64,000 nucleotides of DNA, from the NCBI GenBank assembly GCA_030248215.1, contig JASANG010002473.1, positions 124,001 to 188,000 on the forward strand, written 5' to 3'. Made by a program: the position numbers and the translations under genes. This DNA comes from Enoplolaimus lenunculus. Lineage: Eukaryota; Nematoda; Enoplea; Enoplida; Thoracostomopsidae. This document shows, one piece after another, positions 21,809-33,800 of the stretch. How positions within the stretch are numbered: the stretch's first letter is position 1; the number at the start of each line of letters is the position of its first letter. Under the pieces are notes generated by a model. The model saw only the letters and a list, made by a program, of their open reading frames with translations. It was not told the origin of the DNA and ran no database searches.

Positions 21809-24800
21809 CTGAAAAATACCACAAAGTACTTTGAGCCAAAATAATGCACCCTTTCGGAAATTAGCCAGAGTGCAAGTGAATGTTACTTTTAGAAATATCA
21901 CTATAGATTCAGCACATTCCTAAGCCAAAGCGTTGAAAAAAGTGTAAAATCTAAGCTCATACAAGCAATCAAATTTCAATACAGGATAGTTTTTGGTAGC
22001 AAGGAATCATAACAAATTGTTTATAAACCTTCGAGACCGATAATTAAATAGTTAGCTAATAGCTAATTTGCATATTAGCTTAAATAGTACAGGTTAACTT
22101 AGGACCTTTTAAACGGTTTTTGGGCGCGATAAATCAGAATAAATTGTTTATAACCATTCAATGCCGATCAATAAATTGTTATGTAATAACTAAGTTGCAT
22201 ATTAGATTAATTGGAAAGGAAGTGGGTGGAACTATCCGTTTGTGTCTTATAAGTTTCGAATGTTTAACTAGTGCAATTTTTATTATGCGATATAAAGTCG
22301 GTCTGTTTCAGAGATATGTGATTGTTGTCAAACTGAATTACACTGGAGTCGCATCAGCAAATTTTTTACTGGAATCGAAACTACAAATCTTGCGACCGCA
22401 CGGATAATATGTATTAACAATTATATTGATTTGAGGCGATGATTTTGTTTTGTACAACTAAACTACAATCAATTATGTGTTACTTTCAAAACAAAACGAT
22501 AGTCTTCTGTCTTATTATGTTGGTATCAAGAGAATTTTTAATCAACATATTACAAGCATATATAATATAAGCAGGGTGTTAAGCGGAACTGGATTATACC
22601 GGAATCGGACCGTATTCACGTTGTTTTCTTTCTCAATCTTATATTAATAATGTTTTTAACCCGAACGGGACCTTCAAAATTCGAGGTTTAAAATTTTATG
22701 AAATGTTGCTGTATTGGTGCAAAATTTTTTCGAGACTTTCAAACATGTCTCAATCTTAGTCTCAAAGAATTTGAGACTGACTCGGTCTAAGTCCAACTTC
22801 TTCATTGAGACTCCCATCCCTGTGAATAACAATTTTCGCTAGGAACATCTAAAACCTAAGTAAACCTACTCTCCGCCTGCGCTCCAGCCCGATGCATCTT
22901 GTGTCGATTGCCCATGCTGCACACTTTGGTATGACGAGTGATCATATCCTCCTGTTGACTGTTGTCGTTGCTGGCTACTGTACTGATCGTTGCTCCAACG
23001 GCTACCTCCATTGCTAGTGGCACCACTTCTGCTTCCGGTCGTCGCAGTCTCATTTCCAGACGACGAATACTGATCCCGACCACCGCCCCATCGACTACCA
23101 CCGGCGCCACCACGCATGGTTCCACCACGACTTCTGTCGCCGCCTCCGCCTCTACCATCATCCCAACGTCCACCACCACCGCTTCGATTCCATCCGGTTC
23201 CACCACCACCGCGGCCACCACCTCGATCCCAGCCACCACCGCGTCCGCCGCCGCCACCCCAACTACCGCGATCCCACTGAAGCATAAACAGAATAACGTA
23301 TCGATGCAGTCAGGAACTACCCAACAGCATCCTATTTTTAGCGGTGTGTAGCACCTATCACCATGTTGCGATAGATCTTGTAACTTTCAGCAAATGATGG
23401 GTTAAGACATTCAGCACATCCTTTGAATTCGATTTTCCCCTTTACATCTAAGCGAATTTTGAGTTTCACAATAGCAGGAGTTCGTCAGTTTGAAAACCTA
23501 CTAAAAACTGGTAATGATAAGTGCTACACATTTTCAAATATATGGCCACAGGATATATAACAGAAACCTTGAGGTCTTTAGTCACAATTTGGTTCGTTAC
23601 TTGGTCTCATAAAACTGTGAAAGTTATTGTGAATGCTGCATATTTCTGCTCCAGATGCAATATTAAGCAAAGTTCAGTTTTAGAACAACACGAACAACTA
23701 CTGGAGGTAGAATCACTTACCCCACCACCACGTCCACCATACCCACCACGGTCCCATCTGTTATCATAACGTCTGCCTAAAACAGCTTGTTTTTCAGTAA
23801 ATTTCAATTTATAACGGTTTTTCTGAGGGTTGAATGCGAGACGTTGTGATTAAAATCCAGCATCAAACCCACCTTCGTATATCGCATGCGTACAGTACAC
23901 AAAACTACTCGCACAACGCAGAAACATGATCTTACCATCTCGATTTCCGTAGCCACCATTATCCCATCCACCACCACGTCCACCACCACGAAATCCGCCG
24001 CCGCCTCTATTGCCGCCCCATCCACGATTGTCGTAACCATTCTGCGAGTATCTATCCTGCATTTGAGAGCCAGCACCACCACGTTCGCGAGTCCAAGTCG
24101 GTGGCGGAGGCATCCCTCCTCGATCGTATGATGAGGACCGGTAATTATTACTGCCACCGTCACCGCCAGCCATCAACGAACTTCGACGATAATCATCTGT
24201 AGCAAAATAAAAACCCACTTAAAAATCAATTCTATATATTTCGCTCGATTAAAAATGTATAGTAGTAAAAGTGGTTGCAAAATTCGCAACATCAGGATTG
24301 CAAAGCATGCGTAGCCGTGACACATCAGGGTTCTTTGTATTAATTAATAATGTATAATGTAATTATGTATGCATCTTAATACGAGTGCTTGCAAAACAAA
24401 AGTTATTCTGGATTAGAAATATAACGATTCTCGAAATACGTATCAAAGGTGTTCTAGGTTTAATTACGAAAGTGTTTCTTTTACCTGACTCACGTCGATA
24501 CGATTTTGCATCGCTGCCCGTCGACGAGGGGATATCATCACGGCGTCGCTTTCGTTCTGGTGGTGGTTTGTATGCTTGTCCTTCGGCGTTGTACTGATTG
24601 ACCAGCGCTTGTGCTTCGGGTCGGTCAAGTTCCAAAAATTCAATCGAATCAAACAGTTCGTCATCGTCCGGCGGTAGCACAAAATTTGCTGCAACAGTAA
24701 ACAATGACATTACGGTTTCAGACATACGATTCACACAGTTACATGTAAGCGTCATACACACAGTGATGGTTACGTAATGTTTTGGCTGCATCCTGCAATC

Positions 24801-27800
24801 CCTGCCAAAAATCAAATAATTTTTCTATTCCTTTTAAAACAAAACATTGGAACAGAAATAATTGCGGTGTTGTGGCAAATAGTGTACGTTAACCCATTCC
24901 TTCTGCCGACAGAACATAATACAAATTCCAGTCAACGATTAATAGCACATATCAGTATAAATACAAACCTTTCATTTCCAAAACAGCTTCGGGTGGAATA
25001 ACCTTTCCTTCTTCTTGCGCTTGCTTACGAGTACGTTCGGCGAAATCTTCTTCGTTTGGAACAATGATTTTAGCGTGTCGCTGAAACTCTTTGAAGCTTT
25101 GAAGTTTTCGCTTTCGAGCAGACGAATATACGTTAGTCTACAAATTAATATAAACTCAATTAATATTGCAGACTTTGGTATATTTTGCCATTTCAAGGCA
25201 CACAATCAATGGACAAGTACTAATGGTCTGAACGTTCATATATTATGTTTTCGTGCCAAAATATCATGCACCGCAGTACAGATTTCTGATTCTGCTTTGA
25301 GGCTCACGTAATTCCGTTAAACAATCAAACATAAAAATAATACAGAGCCAAATGATTATACCTGATCAATAATGTAATTCCTTTTACGGCGGCATGCAAT
25401 TGCGAGCATTTTGCCCAAACATTTCGTCGCCATTCCAATAAGAACGTCCCAACGACCGTGAAAGTTTTTCTTACGAGCAAGACCTTGAACCTAGATTACA
25501 TAAAAGCTACAAATCAGTTGCCGCTCATGCACATGCGTTTGCTATTGATATGTTTACAAGAATTCTAACACCTAGGTAATAACCAAACATATTAAACTCG
25601 AAACCAAAAACTAACTTTCATCTGCTCCAAAACAGTATTCGTTCCAAGCACGTTCCATTTAGATTCTTTATCCTCTGCGACAAACTTTTGACACCATGCG
25701 GACTTGCCAGAAGCAGGTAATCCAATCATTACTAACACCTAAAATTAATTGAAGAATCGGGACGAATAAATAATACAGTAGATTAAAAAGCAGCGATGGG
25801 GGTTTGTAACGCACAGTGCATATCAGAAAGAATTGCAAGGGTGCAACCGTAAATTCAGTGTCTCTCTACACGGCTCCGGTATCAAATGCGGCTTTCTCTC
25901 TTGACTTTGGGCATTAAGGGTGACTGTTACTGTACGGAGTAAATATGTTCAATTTTCAAGTTGCCATAAAAGTAGTACGCTTTAATAAATAATTTTAGCC
26001 GATGTAACAGTTGTACATCACCTTGCAATCTTTTTTGCATTGAGGCTCACATGGACCACGAATGCGCTCTTCCAGCGGAACATCATTTACAAACTGATAA
26101 CCTTCCGGCAATTGAAACCACGGTGACTCCTAAACAAACGCCTTTACATACGTAATACTTGAAGGGAAAATATTTGAGACACGTAGTCAATTGAACATTT
26201 GTAATAAAACTTGCTTGCAAAATAGTATGTTAGTATGGCGGCTGTTTCAAATAATATAAGAGTATCAGAAAACCTGATCTGCTCGCTAAACCTAATTTGG
26301 AAAAAGCCACGTCGTTGCGGATAAATTTTATGTGTCAACCACCGGGCGTATTCCCTCCATTAGGACAAAAGCACCATCCACGATTCGATACGTATCCTTC
26401 TTGAACAGCCAGCCTGTGCGCTCTTGCCTACTCTCCGTTAATTTTCACGCCCTGCCGTAAATCGCTAACACAAACGAACCGCTCACACCAACAAATATAA
26501 CAAAGACACAATCTCACCTCTTGCCCAAAATTCACTATAAACTTTGTATTTTTTGATATAACATGCGGAAATAACGGCGTATACTCGTTAGTTTCTTCGT
26601 TCGACGGTTTAGCGACAGTCGCAACACCCAAATCTTCGCCGTTCTTTGAGTAACTAATTTCGCCATTCTCAAAATTCTGTAACAAACATTAAAATAACAG
26701 GGCTTTTCACCATTTCATTGTGATTTAACATAACGACGCGCCAGATAATTGCCAGCTGATTTTTCCAAAATTCCTATTAACAATAGCAAAACAATAGAAG
26801 AAAAGGAGTTAATATTATTATATATAACAAAATATCTTACCATCAAACAACCAATCACGTCGCCAACTGTAAACTTAGCTCCATAATCTTTGAAGTGATT
26901 ACTTTCAGCAAATTTTCCCGAACCTTCGTAGCCGTACGAATTTTCGTGTTCGCCTGCAACATGATAAACTGCAGAATCAAAATTCAAATTTCGCTAGAAC
27001 AAGATAGAATTACAATTGCGCTGCAAATATATTTAAAGGACGTATATACGGCATACATTCATTGTGGTGGTATTGTTAATACTATTACAATCGACACGCT
27101 TACATCGGACGGCGCCTGTTTTGTAACATTTCATCCTGAAATACTGAGAAAGCTGGTCGTTGAATTCAAAATTATGTTGGATACAAACTGCCGGCAAATA
27201 CGTATATATATATTTATATTTATATAACGTCTAGCTAGCCAGTCAGATTCCCAACATCGTGTTGCACAGCGTATTAAATTCCGACTGTACCTGCAAATAT
27301 ATAAAACTGAAATATCTCTGATATCTTTTGAAGAATAAACTCATTTTCATAGGAACATTTCCTTTGTTCTCTGGGTATAAGATCCAACCCTGCTTCAGAA
27401 ACGACAATATACCGTTACGCTTTTAATGAATGAATTTTTTTATACGCAAGCACTGAACATTTTTGTAAAACGTGTGAATTTTATTAATTATTGCCATGAA
27501 GTATATATTTATTATTATACGAGGATTCGAACCTGGTGCAGGGCGTAGTAACAATTTCCACACAGCGCTCTCGAGCGAGCCATCAGGGACTGTGCTAAAA
27601 TGAATTACATCATCGCTTGTAGTAGTAAATCACCAATATTGTGCGATACATTGGAGAAGGAAAATTCGAAAATGTTCCAAATATGTTCTGAATGTCATTT
27701 CGGTGACCTTTAATCTTTACAGATCAAGCTAGTTTTGCACAGCAGCCGGGTCAAAAGAAGTAGTCAACACTATCGGGGTATTATATCATTAATCTCCGAA

Positions 27801-30800
27801 ATCAATAGTTAATTTCAAAGCACAAAACTTTAAATCATTCAATCGGCGCTCTGCCGCACGCAATTGAAAGCGGAAGTATTCAAAATTCATTCAGTATTTT
27901 TATGTAAAACGACTTCATAAGTACTAGCGTGCAAGGCATATAACAGCATTAACTTTGTCAGTACAATTTCTTAAGATAACAAAAAAGTCGCACTGCTTTT
28001 CAAGTCATTTCAACAAGCCAAATCCTATAAACTTCAACATTGCAATTCACAGTTTGGTTCATAATTTGTTCAACTTCTATTCCTTGATTTAAATTTAACT
28101 GAATATTACACAGATTACCGTGTACATGGTGAACAACATTTAACTAGGTGTAATGTTTTCATCTTCCTTAGCTATAACCCACTCTGTACAGCGTCAAGTA
28201 GGTCACAGCACCTGCGGCGCACCAACGTTGGGAAACACTGAAAACACCATCCAACCACAGAACAATCCATTGCAGATAAGCATACAATCAGAAAATAACT
28301 ACTTTAACTAACGAAGCAAGACAGGCCACATAGATAACACTAGTTATTAAATTAAACGCGTCGCAGGCTGCAACAGGATGCAATTACTCGAACTTTCGCA
28401 AACACAAACGTATGCGTTTAAAACGCATATATCGGTACGACGTATAATACGTATTCTTGGTAAATAACACATATGCACAGAATCGTTTATTTGTAATAAC
28501 AGCAAAATGTGTTTTAGCGAACCTCTCAATACGTCAACAAATAAATACTTGAAATCACATGGATAATATCATCAAACATATAAAATGGCGATTTAGTGGC
28601 TAGAACAATCCGCTCAAAATTTAATACTATATAGAATACATAGCAAGTTCTACCGTACAGACGTTAATTTGCTATCTAAAATGTAAAACAACACCAGCCA
28701 CACAAGAATAAGGCATCTAACAGTGATATGCAAACACATGCTTTCTCATAACTATCCATATGTATGGTTCAAAGAGTATCTGTAAAACAAAACATAGCTG
28801 TAATAACTTACCGTTGACTATACGTTTGAGTTGTTGTTTTAATGTTTCACATAGGCTGTTAACGTATATTTAACTTACCTAGGCCCATGGGAGAACGATC
28901 AACAGACCAGCCAATTCGCAAAACATGCGGTTGTGCTTCTTCTGCGGGCAAATGTGGAACTGACAAATGATCTAATACCTGAAATCGATGGTCAGTTTTT
29001 TATACGGTTGAGCAGGCATATAGCTGCTTTAGCTATTTTTAATGTTAATCTATCTGCACCAATGTGCAAAGTAAATCCGAGAGACTTGTATCAAGAACAA
29101 ATTTTCTCAGCTTTGTCAATTCTTTCAAAAAACTAAATCAGCCTTAACGAAAAACGTCAAACGTAATCTTTTGAGACAGTGAGTAATTACAATGGTAAAC
29201 ACTTACTCGAACTTCGAATCCAAGCTTGCCACTTTTCACACCAAACGTTGCCCGTGCTCCGGCCCACATATATGCAAAGCCCTCGATTGTTATCGGTTCA
29301 GCCATTACACGATTTTCGTTTATTTTGATATTCAAATCGCTGTTGTCTGAAATGCGCCAACATGTATGTACTTGTGTCTCGCACAGTTGCACAACAAATA
29401 TTGTAGCACGACAAAGCTTAGTCGCAGCTTTTTCAATTTCTCAAACTACATTCCAGCATAATAGAGCACTCATATCAGAAATGAGGTAGCATATATACTA
29501 CAATTCTTGAAAATATACTATTAAGTATGTACTAAGTACAAAGTTTCTCAGATTTAGCTAACATGGTCAGTTGTGCTTGCGAGTTTTCAATATGTCACTG
29601 AAAGACACCTAAGTGTTCTGCGTATGTAAGTTGCAAACCTACAATCTAGACTCAATGAGATAGCATATACATTAAAGTTCTTGACCTATGTAGGTAGCAA
29701 ACCTACAATCTAGACTCAGTGTGTCCGATATTGAAATATACTTACATGTATCTAGTAAAAAATGTCGATCGTCCGCAATTGACGGCTTAATGTCAAACTC
29801 TTCAAGCGCTTCCTCATCATCGGCTTGTCTAAAACGTAAAAACGGTCTAACAAACGTCTGCAGAGAAACACTTAAAGGTTTACATATCTCACTTACGCAA
29901 CGATATACTAGTGACATCACAACTTAATGCGTATATTTATCAATCAATTGTCGCAAATCTCGTAGATAGAATTAAAATTAGCATTTCCTTTAAAGTTATT
30001 TAAAGACTGCTAAAACTGTTTTTCGAATGCAAGCAAAAGCTGAGAAAGGGTGCAAATCGTACTACTCACCCTTTGAAGCGGTCGGAGTCAGAAACGGTTA
30101 TCTTTCACGAGGAATAGTTTCCGGAAAAGCTAGAATAACACATTTGCGCGTTTGTTTTTAGTGAAACCAATAAACGCTGAACTTACGCTAGTTGTTGCTC
30201 GTGGAATGCAGCAAAACTGGAATCGTCATCAGTACTAAAATCGCGGCGACTTCGAGAACTATCGCTGTACATCGATGCTATAACAAATCTAAATATGAAC
30301 ATAACGTCCGCATAACAAGAAATATGTACACAATTACCAAACTAAATAAAATTGGCTTTAAAGAATCAAATAATATCCGGTAATATATATGACACAGCGT
30401 ATCGTCCTCATTAATTTCACGGCAGCTGAGTGTTTAGAACCATTCAGAGCGACAGACCCAGAACGTCTACTCAACAATCCGCACATTACTAATCCTGGTT
30501 AACTTAGAACCCCCAGAATACACCACGTTAAACCTACTAATACAAGGGATGTGCCGATGAATCGGCATCGATATCGGTAATAATCGGCAGTTTTCGTGAG
30601 TATCGGCATCGGCACTGCAAAAAAATGCCGATTCTTTGCCGATACTTTTTGCACATATAAGTCATTTGGAATGCTATCAGTTTCATTTCTGGGCGCATAT
30701 CTGGTGTCTGGACTAGAAAACTGTTATCTCTTTTGCGTTTGATAAAATTTATTGAAATGAATCGTTCTTATAAAATTCTAATCGTTTACGATGGTCAAGG

Positions 30801-33800
30801 TTTAATTCTTCGTATAATGATAATGATGTAATGCAGTATACTATCTGTTTATTAAGCACGGTGTACTAAAGGTGGAATCGGCATCGGCAAATTTCCAAAA
30901 TAAGAATCGGCATCGGTACCCGCATTGGCAAAAATTTTGGTATCAGCACATCCCTAATTAATACCAAAATTAAACTTAATCACTCAATTTTAGAATTACT
31001 TGCTCATACCTACGCACTTACGTATGTACTATGTATTATGTTACAATTTTGTTTCTATAACAACCGTAGTATTAACTAGGCTTTGTTTTTCTTAATGTAT
31101 ACACTTATTTTTATCATTTCGGACAAAATTGACAGTGATATATTATAATTTGTGCATATAAATAACAGGTTGAAATAGAATTATGCTTCACTTTTTTCGG
31201 CAAAACTTGGATGTTTCGCATTCGGTTGCGAAAAAGCCGGATCCAAAATCCGAATGCAACAATCTTTGGGGCAAGAATATCGGCAATTTCTGAGTATTAC
31301 GTACTGGCAGATAAATACCTTTTGCAGGCTCGCCTTGTGCAAGGGCTGAGATTGTGAAATACAAAACTGCGACAAACTAGTAATGGATTCTAATTCCGCT
31401 AAATCGTGGATTTGGTGCCACTCTGCCGCATAATCGGCTGTACGCTGAAACATCCGCTCTGTCTCTTACCATCCTCACGGTCAACCTTTTTAGTGCTTGA
31501 TTCATCATCTTCATCGGACTGTGGCAACGCTGAAGAGGCAACATGAGCTGTTGAGTCACCTCAAAGAAATTTCTTTATATATGCCTACTTCACAAATTGA
31601 ACTTACCCTAACTTTGGAAATAAGGTTTTGGTTAGGAATATAAATGAAAACTAAGCATATAAATTATAAGTATCGGGTGTGACATTATGCTCATGAAATA
31701 CATGATATAATCGTCTTCCACAGTACACAGGATGCGATCGGATATTAATTGTCCAGATGCTGGAAGCAAAGCTCATAAACTTACTGCCATCATCAGCCAG
31801 CGTTGTGGCGACCGCTTCGTCATCACCACCTCCGACGTCCAAAACCTGCCCAATATCAGCAGCAGCGTTTGCACGACCATCGCTTTCTCCGATTTCTTCT
31901 TCAATTAGCTCGGTTTTTGGCTCTTGTTTTGTTTCATCTTTAACATCTACGGTTTTAACCTCCTTATCTACATTTTTGCGTGAACATTCACCGGTATTTG
32001 CTACCGTGTTTTGCTGCTCGTTCGCATCAGTTTCTGTTTGCTGCTGCATCACTTCCTCATTTTGCTGCATAACTTGTTGATCAACTTGTCCTTCCTGTTC
32101 TGGGTTATCGTTCTGTGGCAAAGTTTGTTCAGATTCAGCGCCGTAACATGGCTGAATGATAGTCGGCGGCGGAATAACGTCTTCAACTACGTCAGGAACT
32201 GCCGCTTTCTATAATAGAAGAAACGTTTTCTCATAAACACGCAGCTTGAACGATGAAACAAAAAACCAAACTTGAAAATATACGTAAATTACGGCAGATA
32301 GTTTTAGCTTCAGGTAGGTGGTTAAAAACCTTGCTTATTTAATATTACAAGCAGATTTAATAAATATAAATTTGTAAAATCATTCAAAGAAATGATTTTA
32401 AATGAGACAACCCAAGATTCAGTTTATCAGTTAATACGTATATTACTTAGATAAATGTATAACAATCTGATCAAGTCATTGCGTTTGCGTATCGAGCGTT
32501 AACACTATCAGATGAACTTATATGTTACCTAACATATAACCTCTCTACTCAACTTTCTAATCGAGAGTGCCGATGGTAGAGTAAAAGTGTATTTTCAAAC
32601 TAAACTGGCTGCACATATGCCATAAGAACATAAAAATAGGCTGTCGTAATTTACGTACCTGTGCCAATCCGCCATGTTCTCCAGCCAACTTAGTCCCAAT
32701 GCCCATAACCATTTCACCGACCCCTGCAATGGCTTGCTGAGTGCTGAATTTCTGCGGCTCGTTGTCAGCCTTGGCCAACGAGTCGCCCTCAGTTAGATGC
32801 TGCTGCTGTTCAACTCCTTTCATATTACAATCTTCCTCTTTCTGAAGATTAAAAGTATTGGCTTGTTGTTCTCGTTCCATTTCTTCCAGTTTTTGCTGTT
32901 GTAGTAATTCCATTTCTTCTTGTTGTTTTTGCTGCTGTAGTAATTGTTCGTGTTGGTGTTGCTCCTGTTGTTGTTTTAGTAGTTGTTGCTGTTGATGTTG
33001 CTCTTGCTGTATCATCTCTTGTCGTCGACGCATTAATTCTTCTTCTGCCTGTTGCGCTTCTTGCATACGCTCCAGTTGCAACGCTGCTTGCTGGTGCATA
33101 GTTTGTTGTTGTTGTTGTTGTTGCAATTGCTGTTGCTGCGTAAAATGTTGCTGCTGTTGTGCCAATAACTGCGCTTGTTGTAGCTGTTGCTGTTGAATGT
33201 GATTCAGCTGATCCTGGTCCACCATTTGCTGTTGAACTTGTTGTTGTTGTTGTTGTTGTTGTTCCAAAATTTGATTGTTGTCCATAGTGGTAAACTCGGT
33301 ATGCTGTTGTTGAACTTGCTGAAGGCCATCAGATGGGTGGTTAATAGCCCCAATGAGATCCGTTGCTCCAGTTCCATTCCCTAGTTCTTCTAAAACAAAA
33401 AGTGACATTAGTTAACTGGGGTTTGACTACTAGTGGGGGAATGGGGCCCCACTCGAGCAAAGCCACCTAAACTCGATTTACCGCCCGGTTCAAGCCCCCA
33501 CTCAAACTTTAACCTTGGTTGAACATTTTTAGCTTTAAGTTTAATATAACATACAGTCTAAAAATTTACCCGTATATTACGTATGTACGTATCTGATCAG
33601 ACCTAAGGTGTTTCTGTTGCTTGTTGCAACAACGAGCAATATTTTTAAAAAAATGGCGATTTTCCGAATTGCGACACAAGATATGCGTTGGTTCTATCCC
33701 CAAACTGCTGGAGTTGATGCAATACCTAGTGCACTTTCACCATTATTTTGTGTCGAATAAAATAATCTCTGTTTGGGCTCTAGATTGAAAGCTTATATTA

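Noticed and set aside
22572-22821. hAT element between a CAGGGTG and a CATCCCTG word
   Set aside because: The two ends do not pair beyond a few bases and the flanks show no 8-bp duplication.
22962-23351. Forward-strand Thr/Ser-rich frame
   Set aside because: Antisense of the RGG-coding exon 18 of the hnRNP U-like gene, whose splice sites, phase and family match are clear on the minus strand.
31181-31453. Additional hnRNP U-like exon
   Set aside because: Exons 4 and 5 join in phase without it, and its translation resembles no part of the family.
31651-31784. Extension of hnRNP U-like exon 3 past its donor
   Set aside because: The extra codons match nothing in the family, while GCA|GTAAGT to the exon 4 acceptor restores phase exactly.
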